A DNA stretch of 64,000 nt from Bog-473 sp963711065 (GTDB lineage Bacteria; Actinomycetota; Acidimicrobiia; Acidimicrobiales; RAAP-2). The DNA lies in NCBI GenBank assembly GCA_963711065.1, contig CAVQCO010000007.1, forward strand, positions 1,227,770-1,291,769, written 5' to 3'. How positions within the stretch are numbered: position 1 is the stretch's first letter; each line of letters begins with the position of its first letter. A model generated the notes under the pieces. That model saw only the letters and a program-made list of their open reading frames with translations, did no database searches and was not told the DNA's origin. Made by a program: the position numbers and the translations under genes. Shown one piece after another: positions 32,576 to 41,981 of the stretch.

Positions 32576-33966
32576 GCGCCCGCCACCGGGATGCGCACGC
32601 GATGCCGGGGCCGCGCCGTCACCTCCTCGAGCCGGCCGGTGAGGTGGTGCGGGTGCCCGGCGGTCACCGCGACCCGGGCCAGCGCGCCCGGCGCCGGGGT
32701 GCCGGCGGGAGCGTCGGACGGGAAGTGGACCAGCTTGCCCTGCCGGGTGCGGCCGGTGAGCATCGCCTCGTCACGGCGGCTCACGCCCTCGACGAGCACC
32801 TCCTCGGTGCGGCCGACCCGGGCCCGGTGGCGGGCCAGGGCGGAGCGGTCGACCACCGCCTTGAGGCGCTCGAAGCGCTCGGCGATCACGTCGGGGGGGA
32901 CGAAGGCGGCCTCCATGGCCGCGGCTCGCGTCCCCGGGCGGGGCGAGAAGATGAAGGTGAAGGCGGAGTCGTACCCGGCTTCGGCGCAGACCGCCAGCGT
33001 GTCCTCGAAGTCGTCCTCCGTCTCACCCGGGAACCCCACGATGACGTCGGTCGTCACGGCCAGGTCGTCGATGGCGGCCCGGGCCGCCGCCAGCTTGTCG
33101 AGGTAGCGCCGGGCCGTGTACCCCCGTCGCATGGCGCGCAGCACCCGGTCGCTGCCCGACTGGAGCGGCAGGTGGAGCTGCTCGCAGACCTCCGGCGTGG
33201 TCGCCATGGCCTCGATCGTCTCGGGGCGGAGGTCCTTGGGGTGCGGGCTCGTGAAACGGAGGCGCCCGATCCCTTCGACCGCGCCGAGGGCGCGCAGGAG
33301 GTCGGCGAAGAGCGGCCGCCGCCGCGTGAGGTCGCGCCCGTAGGAGTTCACGTTCTGCCCCAGCAGCGTCACCTCCGTCACGCCCCGGCGGGCAAGCAGT
33401 TCCACCTCGGCGACGACGTCGCCGGGCGCCCGGCTGACCTCGGGCCCGCGCACCGAGGGCACGATGCAGAAGGCGCACGAGTTGTCGCAGCCGGTCTGGA
33501 TGTTGACCCACGCCGCATAGGGCAGCTCGCGCACCGCCGCCGGGCCGAGCGCCGCGTCCGGACCGGGCTCGGACGGGGGCGCGTCGAGGATCTCCATGAG
33601 CGGGCCCTCGGCCCTCGCCCGCCGGAGCAGCCCGGGCGCGCTCGTCAGGTTGTGGGTGCCGAAGACCACGTCGACCCAACCGACCTTCTCCTGGATGCGC
33701 GCACGGTCCTTCTGGGCGAGGCACCCGCCCACCGCGATCTGCAGCCCGGGCTTGGCGTCGACCAGCTCCTTCAACCGCCCGAGGGTGCCGTAGAGGCGCT
33801 GGTCCGCGTTCTCCCGGATGCAGCAGGTGTTGAGCACCACCACGTCGGCGTCCTCCATGGCGGCGGCGGGTTCGAAGCCGTCGGCCACCAGCAGCCCGGC
33901 GAGCCGCTCCGAGTCGTGCTCGTTCATCTGGCACCCGAAGGTACGGATGAAGTAGGTGCGGGGCAC
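32572..33966 (-). CDS. miaB: tRNA-2-methylthio-N6-dimethylallyladenosine synthase
   Basis: MiaB is a radical SAM methylthiotransferase that converts i6A37 to ms2i6A37. 464 residues. The N-terminal UPF0004 domain supplies Cys12, Cys48 (CC pair) and Cys82 for the auxiliary cluster. The radical SAM cluster is Cys160-x3-Cys164-x2-Cys167 (TGCDNSCAFCIVP). The C-terminal TRAM domain (RVGRTEEVLVEGVSRRDE) binds RNA. It is the first gene of the miaB-miaA-dapF-hflX-dapC-dapD-dapE run; the upstream 40 bases separate it from a divergent small lipoprotein gene. Confidence 0.96.
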   Translation of the reverse strand: MPRTYFIRTFGCQMNEHDSERLAGLLVADGFEPAAAMEDADVVVLNTCCIRENADQRLYGTLGRLKELVDAKPGLQIAVGGCLAQKDRARIQEKVGWVDVVFGTHNLTSAPGLLRRARAEGPLMEILDAPPSEPGPDAALGPAAVRELPYAAWVNIQTGCDNSCAFCIVPSVRGPEVSRAPGDVVAEVELLARRGVTEVTLLGQNVNSYGRDLTRRRPLFADLLRALGAVEGIGRLRFTSPHPKDLRPETIEAMATTPEVCEQLHLPLQSGSDRVLRAMRRGYTARRYLDKLAAARAAIDDLAVTTDVIVGFPGETEDDFEDTLAVCAEAGYDSAFTFIFSPRPGTRAAAMEAAFVPPDVIAERFERLKAVVDRSALARHRARVGRTEEVLVEGVSRRDEAMLTGRTRQGKLVHFPSDAPAGTPAPGALARVAVTAGHPHHLTGRLEEVTARPRHRVRIPVAGA

Positions 33967-34005
33967 GACGCGAAGTCTAGGAAAGGACCGGCCTAGATAC
34001 TGACC

Positions 34006-34295
34006 GTGAACCGCGCGGGCCTCCGCACCGTCCGGCGCTCGTGGTGGGCGCTGGTGCCGTTGGTGCCGCTCGTGGTCGCGTCGTGCAGCTCGGGCACGGC
34101 TTCGCGGCGCCGCCGGCAGACCTCACGGCCGCCCGCAACGCAGCGCAGACACTCGCCAACAGCCTGGAGATCCTGGGCGACGCGCAACCCACCCAGGCCA
34201 ATTACGACCAGGTGCGCAACACGTTCGACGTCAGCACCGCGCTCGCCCAACTGCGGAGCGCCGTCACCACGCTGGACGGCGCGCTCGGCGGCTGA
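34006..34295 (+). CDS. Small lipoprotein, apparently frameshifted
   Basis: From the GTG at 34006 the first 30 residues form a lipoprotein signal (RRSWWALVPLVPLVVAS followed by Cys-Ser-Ser-Gly, a lipobox). That frame then turns into Arg-rich nonsense, while the frame one step over continues with a coherent helical segment (APPADLTAARNAAQTLANSL to LRSAVTTLDGALGG, stop at 34293-34295). Joining the two at about 34110-34125, in a GC-rich stretch (GGCGCCGCCGG), gives a lipoprotein of about 95 residues. The break is probably a single-base sequencing error. It is divergent from miaB. Function unknown. Confidence 0.5.
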
Positions 34296-34305
34296 CGGCG
34301 CGGCG

Positions 34306-35172
34306 CTACAGCGCCACCTCGGCCTCGTCGCCGTAGACCAGCCCGCGCCGGTCCACCTCGAGGACGAGGACGCGGCCGGGGATCCCGGACGCCGCGAGCG
34401 CAGCCTCGGCCCCAATCCGGACGGTCGCCGTCGCATCCCGGCGCACCACGCCGACCAGCGTCGGGCCCGCCCCCGACCAGCTGGCGGCGAGCGCGCCCGC
34501 GTCGAGCAGGGCACGCAGCAGCTGGGGTGCCTCGGGGAAGAGGGTGGTGCGGGCCGGCTGGTGGATGCGATCGTCGGCCGCCTCGGGGATCAGGAACTGC
34601 GGGTCGGCGAGCCCGGCCAGCAGGAGGCCCATGCGGCCGAGGTTGAAGACCGCGTCGGCGCGGTCGAGCTGTTCCGGCAACACGCGGCGCGCCTCGGGGG
34701 TGGCCAGGTTGCGGTCGGGGACGACCGCGACGAAGGCCAGGTCGCCGTGCAGCGGCAGCGGTGCCTGCACCGGCCGCACCCCCACCGTGGTGGCGGCGAC
34801 GAGTCCGCCGAACACGCTGGCGGCGGCGTTCTCGGGATGGCCGTCGTGGGCGGCGGCGACGGCGAAGGGGTCCTCGGCGCCGGCCGCAGCCGCGGCCGCG
34901 GCCGCCAGGGCGGCCGAGGAGCCCAGCCCGCGGGCCACCGGGATCTGCGACCGCACCGTGACCGCGAAGCGATCGTGGCCGAGCACCTCCGCCGCCACGC
35001 GGGCGGCGAGGTGCGACGCGTCGTCGAAGAGGCCGGACCCCTCCCCCACGCTCCGCACCCGCAGGGAGGGCGCCGGCTCGACCTCGACGCTCACGTAGAG
35101 GTCGAGGGCCACGGCAAGGGTGTCGAATCCCGGGCCGAGATTCGCCGACGAGGCGGGGGCCCGGGCGCGCAC
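34306..35172 (-). CDS. thrB: Homoserine kinase
   Basis: ThrB phosphorylates homoserine on the way to threonine. 288 residues of the GHMP kinase family: SSANLGPGFDTLAVAL at the N-terminus, the ATP-binding PVARGLGSSAALAA at about residues 77-90, and a C-terminal AASWSGAGPTLVGVV glycine loop. It stands apart from hom and thrC, which are not in this window. It follows the D,D-carboxypeptidase gene by 19 bases on the same strand. Other GHMP kinases are possible but the N-terminal motif is the homoserine kinase one. Confidence 0.9.
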   Translation of the reverse strand: MRARAPASSANLGPGFDTLAVALDLYVSVEVEPAPSLRVRSVGEGSGLFDDASHLAARVAAEVLGHDRFAVTVRSQIPVARGLGSSAALAAAAAAAAGAEDPFAVAAAHDGHPENAAASVFGGLVAATTVGVRPVQAPLPLHGDLAFVAVVPDRNLATPEARRVLPEQLDRADAVFNLGRMGLLLAGLADPQFLIPEAADDRIHQPARTTLFPEAPQLLRALLDAGALAASWSGAGPTLVGVVRRDATATVRIGAEAALAASGIPGRVLVLEVDRRGLVYGDEAEVAL

Positions 35173-35191
35173 CGGATCAGGCTACCGGCCG

Positions 35192-36523
35192 TCAGAACAG
35201 GCGCTGCCAGAGCGAGCGGCGCGGCACGTCCCGCTGGAGCCGCACCGGCACCGCCACACGCTGGAGCCCCAGGGTCACCTCGACGGTGCCGACGCGGGCG
35301 CCCCGCCGCGCCTGGTCGCTCAGGTGGCCCGCCGGGTGGAAGACCGGGGTCGCGGTCACCCCGGGCCAGGTCAACAACGATGCCGACGCGCCGGCGCCGG
35401 CCCCCACGGTGCGGCCGGCCTCGCTGACGTGCGCGATCAGCTGCCCTTCGTGCATGACCGGCGTGGTGCCGATGAGGGGTGCGACCGCGTTCACCAACGC
35501 CAGCCCGTGCAGGCCGGCCTGGGCGAGCACCGCGACCCCCGTCTGCCCGGTGACGGCGGCCAGGAGCAGCACGGGGTGGCCGTGCACCTCGCGCACGACG
35601 CCCAACACGTCACAGCCGCCGGCGGCGGCGGTGTAGCCCGACTTCACGCCGATGATGCCCTGCAGGCCGATCAGCGGCGTGTAGGTGGAAATGGTCCCCG
35701 CGATCGGGAGCGTGACCGACGTGTGGCGGACGATGGCGGCGACGACCGGGTTGGCCATGTCGGGCCCCGCCACCTTGAGCACGTCCGACGCCGTCGACAC
35801 CGACGCCGGGCTGATCCCGCTCGCGTCGTCGAAGTGCGAGTGGGCCATGCCCAGCGCGGCCGCGGCCGCGTTCATCTTGGCGACGAAGGCGGTCGTGCTC
35901 CCCGCATCCCAGCGGGCCAGCAGGTCGGCATAGTTGTCGGCCGAGTGCACCAGGAGCCCGCCCAGCACCTGCTGCTCCGTGAGCTGCTCGCCCACCACCA
36001 CCTGCGCGTTGGAATCGTCGTTGACGGTGTCGTGGTCGTAGTCGTCGACGTCGGCCTGGGTGACGGTGATGGTGGGACCGGTCTCGTCCGCGGTCAGCGG
36101 ATGATCGCGCAGGATCACGTAGGCGGTCATGAGCTTGGTCAGGCTGGCCACCGGCACCGGCTGCTCGGCGCCCGACGGCACGTCGACTCCGATGGAGGGG
36201 ATGGCGATCGCGGCCTGACCCGTTGCCGGCCACGGGAGGGTGACCGACCGCGCCGGGACGGCGACCGCCCGCGGCACCACGGCGGTCACCTCGGGTGGCG
36301 GGTCCGCCGCGCTGAGCCGCACGCCCGCGAAGGCGCCCGCGCCCCCGAGGAGGACGAGCAGGACGACGACGAGCGCAACAAGGAACCGGGACCGTCGCCT
36401 GCGCCGCGACCGCGCCGCATGGCGCCGGTGCTCCCGCTGATCGGGCGGCGCGGGCGCCGGCTCGTGCAGCGAGTCGAGACGGAACGGCGCCACCATGAGG
36501 GGCGCCGGGTCGTCCGGGCTCAC
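35192..36523 (-). CDS. D-alanyl-D-alanine carboxypeptidase (S11 family)
   Basis: A membrane-anchored penicillin-binding protein that trims the terminal D-Ala from peptidoglycan stem peptides. 443 residues: a cytoplasmic Arg-rich start (ARSRRRRRSR), one membrane helix at about 47-68 (FLVALVVVLLVLLGGAGAF), then the catalytic domain with Ser127-x-x-Lys130 (ASLTKLM), HSADNYAD at about 193-200 as a variant of the SxN motif (Asp intervenes before Asn), and KSG in GVKSGYT. The C-terminal portion is beta-rich and variable. The start overlaps the ftsK stop by 4 bases, so a division protein and a wall-trimming enzyme are co-expressed. Confidence 0.88.
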   Translation of the reverse strand: MSPDDPAPLMVAPFRLDSLHEPAPAPPDQREHRRHAARSRRRRRSRFLVALVVVLLVLLGGAGAFAGVRLSAADPPPEVTAVVPRAVAVPARSVTLPWPATGQAAIAIPSIGVDVPSGAEQPVPVASLTKLMTAYVILRDHPLTADETGPTITVTQADVDDYDHDTVNDDSNAQVVVGEQLTEQQVLGGLLVHSADNYADLLARWDAGSTTAFVAKMNAAAAALGMAHSHFDDASGISPASVSTASDVLKVAGPDMANPVVAAIVRHTSVTLPIAGTISTYTPLIGLQGIIGVKSGYTAAAGGCDVLGVVREVHGHPVLLLAAVTGQTGVAVLAQAGLHGLALVNAVAPLIGTTPVMHEGQLIAHVSEAGRTVGAGAGASASLLTWPGVTATPVFHPAGHLSDQARRGARVGTVEVTLGLQRVAVPVRLQRDVPRRSLWQRLF

Positions 36524-38929
36524 CTCCTGCTCAGCGCGTCGAGCTCTTCGGGGGTCATGAGGACCGCCCGTGCCTTGGAGCCCTCGCTCGGCCCCACGAC
36601 GCCCGCCCTCTCGAGCAGGTCCATGAGGCGCCCGGCGCGGGCGAACCCGACGCGCAGCTTCCGCTGCAGCATGGAGGTCGACCCGAGCTGCGAGCGCACG
36701 ACGAGGTCGCGGGCCTGGGCCAGCAGCTCCTCGTCGTCGTCGTCCACGCCGGGCATCCCGGCCGGCCCGTCGTCGATCCCCTCAATCCCGACGATGGCCT
36801 CGGACTGCCCACCCTGTGCGCGCCAGTGCCGGACGACCTCGCGCACCTCCTCCTCCGAGACCCAGGGGGCCTGCAGCCGGCGCGGGATGTTCGACGACGC
36901 CGTCAGGAGCAGCATGTCGCCCTTGCCGATGAGCCGCTCGGCGCCGGGCTGGTCGAGGATCACCCGGCTGTCGGCCAGGGACGAGACAGAGAACGCCATG
37001 CGGCTCGGGATGTTGGCCTTGATGACCCCGGTGATGACGTCGACCGAAGGCCGCTGGGTGGCGATGACCAGGTGGATGCCGACCGCTCGCGCCATCTGGG
37101 CGATCCGCACGATGGAGTCCTCGACGTCGCGCGCGGCCACCATCATGAGGTCGTTGAGCTCGTCGACCACGACGAGGATGAAGGGGAGCTGCTGCGGCGG
37201 CTCCGGCTCGTCGTCGGCATCGACCTGGTCCACCGCGGGATGGTCCTCGCCGAGCGCCCGGGCGGCCACGGCGCGCACCTCGCTCCTGGCCGAGGGCGGC
37301 GGCGGCGTGATGAGCCCCTCCTCCACCAGCTGGTTGTAGCCCGTGATGTCGCGGACGCCGTTCTCGGCCAGGAGGTCGTAGCGGCGCTCCATCTCCTTGA
37401 CCGCCCAGGAGAGCGCGTTGGCCGCCTTCTTCGGGTCGACGACGACCGGGTTGAGGAGATGCGGCAGCCCGTCGTACTGGCCGAGCTCGACGCGCTTGGG
37501 GTCGACCAGAATGAGCTTCACCTGCTCCGGCGTGTCGCGCATGAGCACGGACGTGATGATCGAATTCATGCACGACGACTTCCCCGAGCCGGTGGCGCCC
37601 GAGATCAGGATGTGCGGCATCTCGGCCAGGTTCGCCATCACGGCGCGCCCCGCGATGTCGCGGCCCATGGCCACCTCCAGGGGGTGGGAGGCGTCGGAAG
37701 GCTTGGCCTCCTTCGACTCGAGGATGTCGCGCAGGGAGACGAGCTGGCGGGTGCGGTTCGGCACCTCGACGCCGATGGCCGACTTGCCGGGGATGGGGGC
37801 CAGGATCCGCACGTCCGGTGACGCCATGGCGTAGGCGATGTCCTTGGAGAGGCTGGTGACCCGGGCCACCTTGACGCCGGGCCCGAGCTCGATCTCGTAG
37901 CGGGTGACGGTCGGGCCCACCCGGGAACCCACCAGCCGGGTCTCGACGCCGTGCGCGGCGAGCGCCCGCACCAGCTCCTCGCCGGCGGCATCGATCTGCC
38001 GCTGGTCCTGGCGCAGCTTCTTGGACGCCTGGAGCAGCGACAGGCTGGGCAGGACCCACTCCCCCGGCGCACGCGCCGCCGTGGCAACGAGCGGCGGCGA
38101 CGCCACCACCCGCGCCGGCTCCGGATCGAGCGGGATGTCGATGTCGGCGTCGAGCTCGTCGTCGTCCGGAGGCTCGTCGAGGTCGGCGGTGTCCTCCCGG
38201 ACGGCCGGCGGGGGCACCGAGGAGGCCGCCTCCTCTGCGTCGTCCGCCAGTGAGCCCGGGACGATCACGAACGGCTTGCCGTGCCACAGCGACCGCGCAG
38301 TGCGCCCGGCCGCGGCCGCCGCGACGTGCAGCGAGCGGCCCACCGAGGCCAGCGAGGCGCCCGTCGCGATGAGGACGGCCACGAGCACCACCGCGACCAG
38401 CAGGACGGACGCACCGGCCGCGCCCAGCCCGGCATGGAGGGGACGGCCGACGAGGGCGCCGAGGTAGCCACCGGCATCGCGCAGCGAATGGCCAGCCGAG
38501 AGCTTCGGCGCGCCCTTGGCGACCTCGGCGAGGCCGCACACGCCGAGCAGGCCGAGCACGGTGCCGACGGCCAGCCGCCACGGATCGGCGCCCTCGGCAT
38601 CCTCCTCCTCGTCGCCGCGCCGTCCCCCGCGGTCGAGCAGCAACGCCAAGCCGGCCCCGGCCGCGACCAGCGGCAGCAGGACGCGGGCCAAGCCTGCGAG
38701 CAGCGCCAGCCCGGTGTCGGTGCCGTGGCCGACGGGACCGAGCTGCTGGCCCCAGAGCGCGAGCGCCAGCAGGACGCCGAGCGTGATCAGACCGACCGCC
38801 CAGAGGTCGCGGGCCTGCACCCGCCAGAACGGCGTCCGCACCGGCTTGGCCGGCTTCGCCGCGCGTGGCGGGCTTCCTGGTGGCGCGCGAGGGCGCACGC
38901 GCCGGGGCACCTCCGCGGGTCTTGGTCAC
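36520..38929 (-). CDS. ftsK: DNA translocase FtsK
   Basis: FtsK pumps chromosome DNA through the closing septum. The main frame (36520-38910) gives 796 residues: about four to five N-terminal membrane helices (DLWAVGLITLGVLLALALWG onward), an acidic linker (about 230-275), the alpha domain (SLSKDIAYAMASPDVRILAP), the RecA-like motor with Walker A GATGSGKSS near residue 436 and Walker B-like FILVVVDEL, and the C-terminal gamma winged helix (LQRKLRVGFARAGRLMDLLE) that reads KOPS. The likely natural start is GTG 38929 (VTKTRGGAPARAPSRATRKP) in the neighbouring frame, requiring a one-base correction near 38860; otherwise GTG 38910 is used. The SOS box at 38994 is shared with the divergent gene. 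Confidence 0.93.
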
Positions 38930-38985
38930 CACAGTGAGGCTGAGATTAGTGCCTGACCTGGTCGTATTTGCGGACACCCCACCCG

Positions 38986-39014
38986 TTGAATTACGAACAT
39001 ATGTTCGTTATCCT
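38986..39014 (+). promoter_or_regulatory. LexA-controlled promoter of radical SAM gene
   Basis: TTGAAT (38986-38991) and TATCCT (39009-39014) are 17 bases apart and enclose a perfect LexA box, CGAACATATGTTCG (38994-39007). The predicted transcription start, about 7 bases after the -10, falls at the ATG at 39022, so the mRNA would be leaderless. The box also lies 65 bases upstream of the divergent ftsK start. Confidence 0.85.
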
Positions 39015-39021
39015 AACTCGG

Positions 39022-40050
39022 ATGGCACTGCGCTGGGCCCTGGCGGAGAGCGAGGAGGGCGGCACGCTCTTCCCCGACGAGCGGGTGGCGGAGCGCCACG
39101 TCGGGAAGGGCGCCTACGCAGGGATGGAGTTCCTCCACGTCAACGCGCGCACCATCATCAACACCGTCCCGCCGGAGAGCCTCGTGCCCTTCCGCCACAC
39201 GATCAACCCGTATCGAGGATGCAGCCACGCCTGCGTGTACTGCTTCGCCCGGCCGACGCACGACTACCTCGGGCTGGGCATCGGCACGGACTTCGAACGC
39301 AAGATCGTGGTGAAGGTGAACGCCGTGGAGCGCCTGCGCGCCGAGCTGCGCTCACCGAGGTGGAACGGCGACTCCATCGCGATGGGGACCAACACCGACC
39401 CCTACCAGCACGCCGAGGGCAAGTACCACCTGACGAAGGGCATCGTCGAGACGCTGTCGGCCTCCCGCAACCCGTTCAGCATCCTCACCAAGTCGACCCT
39501 GGTCCTGCGCGACGCCGCCCTGCTGGCCGCGGCGTCGGAGCGGACGGACGTGTCGGTCAGCTTCTCGGTGGGCACCCTCGACCGCTCGGTGTGGTCGCTG
39601 ACCGAGCCGGGCACTCCCCCGCCGGACCGCAGGATCGAGGCCCTGCGCCGCCTGACGGCCATGGGCATCTCGTGCGGGGCCCTGATCGCCCCGGTGCTCC
39701 CCGGGCTGTCGGACGGCGAGGAGCAGCTGCGCCAAGTGGTCGAGGCGTGCGCGGCGGCGGGCGCCGTCTCCATCCACGGGGTGGCACTGCACCTGCGGGG
39801 CCCGCTGCGCGCCCACTACTTCGACTGGCTCGAGGGCGCCCGGCCCGACCTGGTCCGCCTGTATCGGGGACGCTTCCGGCGCGGCGCCTACCAGGGCGAC
39901 GCGGAGCGCGAGCGGGTGGAGGACATCGTGCGGTCGGCGGCCCTGCGCTGCGGCGTGACCGGTCGGGACCGCTACCGGACCGCGACGCCCACGCCCGAGC
40001 GGACGGACGAACCGCCGGCCGGGGACGCCCGGCAACTGCGCCTCCTCTGA
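39022..40050 (+). CDS. Rv2578c-type radical SAM protein, SOS-controlled
   Basis: A 342-residue radical SAM enzyme from ATG 39022. The 4Fe-4S motif is Cys67-x3-Cys71-x2-Cys74 (YRGCSHACVYCFARPTHDY), the pattern of the spore-photoproduct-lyase-like COG1533 group. Other family blocks are TDPYQHAEGKYHLTKGIVE, SFSVGTLDRSVW and EPGTPPPDRRIEALR. In mycobacteria the homologue Rv2578c belongs to the LexA regulon; here a perfect LexA box sits inside the promoter, supporting a DNA-repair role, though the lesion and reaction are unknown. The C-terminal 40 residues are low complexity. The start was set by the leaderless promoter. Confidence 0.88.
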   Translation: MALRWALAESEEGGTLFPDERVAERHVGKGAYAGMEFLHVNARTIINTVPPESLVPFRHTINPYRGCSHACVYCFARPTHDYLGLGIGTDFERKIVVKVNAVERLRAELRSPRWNGDSIAMGTNTDPYQHAEGKYHLTKGIVETLSASRNPFSILTKSTLVLRDAALLAAASERTDVSVSFSVGTLDRSVWSLTEPGTPPPDRRIEALRRLTAMGISCGALIAPVLPGLSDGEEQLRQVVEACAAAGAVSIHGVALHLRGPLRAHYFDWLEGARPDLVRLYRGRFRRGAYQGDAERERVEDIVRSAALRCGVTGRDRYRTATPTPERTDEPPAGDARQLRLL

Positions 40051-40099
40051 GCCGGGGCGCGTAAGCGCGGCGCGCCACGCTCCCTATGATCGTGGCCTC

Positions 40100-41731
40100 A
40101 TGCCGGGCACGGAAGGGTGGACGTGGCGGACGGTCCGCCGTGCCGGTGTGGGCCTGGCCGTGCTCCTCGCGGCCGCGGTCCTCGTGGTCACGCCACCGCC
40201 AGGGACCGCCGGGAGTGGAAAGGCCGGCGCCGCCGGCGCCCCGCGGGCCACGAACTCCTCCTACGCCATCGTCGACGCGGCCGGAGGGGTCATGACCTTC
40301 GGGGGCGCCGGGTACGACGGCGACACCCTCGAGCTCAACCTGGAGAAGCCCATCGTGGGCGGGGCAGCCGACCCGCAGGGCGGCTACTGGCTCGTCGCCT
40401 CCGACGGCGGCGTGTTCGACTTCGGCAGCGCACCGTTCTGGGGCTCGGCGGGTGGCCTCCCGCTCAACCGGCCGGTCGTGGGGATGGCCCCGACCGCGGA
40501 CGGCGGGGGTTATTGGCTGGTCGCGTCCGACGGCGGCATCTTCACCTACGGGGACGCCCGGTTCTGGGGATCGACGGGGAGCATGGCGCTCAACAAGCCG
40601 ATCGTGGGGATGGCCGCCACGAAGGACGGCGGGGGCTACTGGCTCGTCGCGTCCGACGGCGGCATCTTCTCCTTCGGCGACGCGGCGTTCATGGGCTCGA
40701 CGGGCTCCATCGCCCTGAACAAGCCCGTCGTCGGCATGGCCGCCACGCCGGACGGCGGCGGCTACTGGCTCGTGGCTTCCGACGGCGGCATCTTCACCTA
40801 CGGAGACGCGGGGTTCTTGGGCTCGACGGGGGCGATCGCCCTGAACGAGCCGATCGTCGCCATGGCGACGACGCCCGACGGCAACGGGTACTGGCTGGTC
40901 GGGCAGGACGCCGGTGTCTTCGACTTCGGCGACGCCGGTTTCTCGGGCAGTGCGCAGTCGCCCCTCTACCCGCCCCTGTTCCCCAAACTGCTGTCGGCCC
41001 CGATCCCGCCCGTGGTCACGATCATCAACGACGCCCCGGGGGCCCAGGCCGCCCACCAGGGAGGGCTGCGCGTGGCGTTCTCCGGCGACTCCCTCTCCCT
41101 CTACGAGGGCCACTACATCTCGGGGACGTCGCCGCCCTACGCGATCGACGACGGGGCCGCAGCGGGCTGCGGCTACACGAACGGCGCCCCGACGATGCCC
41201 TGGCCCGACCCGACCACGACCTACATCAGCCCGGGGGCGTGCGCGCTGTGGGCGTCGCAGCTGCAGTGGGTGGTCTCGCGCTTCCACCCCGACGTCACGG
41301 TGATCCAGACGGGCTACTGGGAGACGCAGGCCCGCCAGTTCGACGGGGGCTACGCCACGCTGGCCGACGCCGCCTACTCGGCCTACGTCGCGGCGAACCT
41401 GGCCGAGGCGGTCCAGATCGCCCACTCCGACGGCGGGGCGGTGATCCTCTCCACCTCGCCCTACTTCAACGACGGCACGCCGCACAACCTCGTGGACGCG
41501 TACAACCAGATCGTCGACGCCGTGGCCGCGCAGTACCCCTACGTGTCGATCGACGACCTCTACACCGTGCTCGACCCCGGCCACAACTACGCAACGGTGG
41601 TGGACGGCATCTTGGCCCGGGGCTCCGACGGGGTGCACATCACCGAGGCGGCGGTGGACAATCTCATCGAGCCGGCCCTCAACCAGATCATCGCCAACGT
41701 GGCCGGCGCGGTCTACGCCGGCGGGACATAG
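40100..41731 (+). CDS. Secreted propeller-repeat plus SGNH hydrolase protein
   Basis: A 543-residue exported protein. Residues 1-40 are a signal or anchor (TVRRAGVGLAVLLAAAVLVV). Residues about 53-290 hold one degenerate and five near-identical GYWLVASDGGIFTYGDA units of exactly 42 residues, each with a GSTGSxALNKPIVGMAAT linker; six in all suggest a six-bladed beta-propeller. From about residue 320 an SGNH/GDSL hydrolase follows: FSGDSLSLYEG (nucleophile Ser about 331), TVIQTGYWE in the place of the usual G-x-N-D block, and DGVHITEAA (Asp and His near 511-514). Such enzymes deacylate or deacetylate cell-surface glycans or lipids. The Asn of block III is not clearly present. The protein at 7227 shares the propeller. 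Confidence 0.82.
   Translation: MPGTEGWTWRTVRRAGVGLAVLLAAAVLVVTPPPGTAGSGKAGAAGAPRATNSSYAIVDAAGGVMTFGGAGYDGDTLELNLEKPIVGGAADPQGGYWLVASDGGVFDFGSAPFWGSAGGLPLNRPVVGMAPTADGGGYWLVASDGGIFTYGDARFWGSTGSMALNKPIVGMAATKDGGGYWLVASDGGIFSFGDAAFMGSTGSIALNKPVVGMAATPDGGGYWLVASDGGIFTYGDAGFLGSTGAIALNEPIVAMATTPDGNGYWLVGQDAGVFDFGDAGFSGSAQSPLYPPLFPKLLSAPIPPVVTIINDAPGAQAAHQGGLRVAFSGDSLSLYEGHYISGTSPPYAIDDGAAAGCGYTNGAPTMPWPDPTTTYISPGACALWASQLQWVVSRFHPDVTVIQTGYWETQARQFDGGYATLADAAYSAYVAANLAEAVQIAHSDGGAVILSTSPYFNDGTPHNLVDAYNQIVDAVAAQYPYVSIDDLYTVLDPGHNYATVVDGILARGSDGVHITEAAVDNLIEPALNQIIANVAGAVYAGGT
40259..40964 (+). repeat. 126-bp in-frame tandem repeat
   Basis: The codon before each Tyr-Trp falls at 40382, 40508, 40634, 40760 and 40886, an exact 126-base period, with a diverged copy near 40259. 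Units 2 to 4 are the most alike, pointing to recent duplication or gene conversion. The repeats encode the propeller blades. Confidence 0.9.
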
Positions 41732-41981
41732 GGCCTCCGCGGGCAAGGCGCTTCTCGCCCCTCCTTCCGCAGCCTGATCCGGCCGCCGACGCGACCATGG
41801 GCCAAAGGGCCCAGGCGAGGTCGACGGCGTACAGCCTCGCCGCGGGTGAACGTCCAGGTGGCACCTGTTGAACCCCCGTTGAACCGCCGATCTCAAGAGC
41901 CCGTCAGGTTCTGCCGATACAGGGACTGTGCCCGCGGACGGCGTCGAGGTCGTCCGTGCGCACGCGAAATCGGTGGGCCCA
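41732..41981. other. Intergenic leader before GGDEF-EAL gene
   Basis: About 250 bases without a convincing gene. An in-frame GTG at 41928 could extend the next protein by 18 residues. No riboswitch motif for c-di-GMP was recognised and no clear promoter hexamers stand out. Confidence 0.35.

Noticed and set aside
40259..40964. Regular 126-bp repeats as a CRISPR array
   Set aside because: The repeats are contiguous, in frame and encode the propeller blades; there are no unique spacers and no cas genes.
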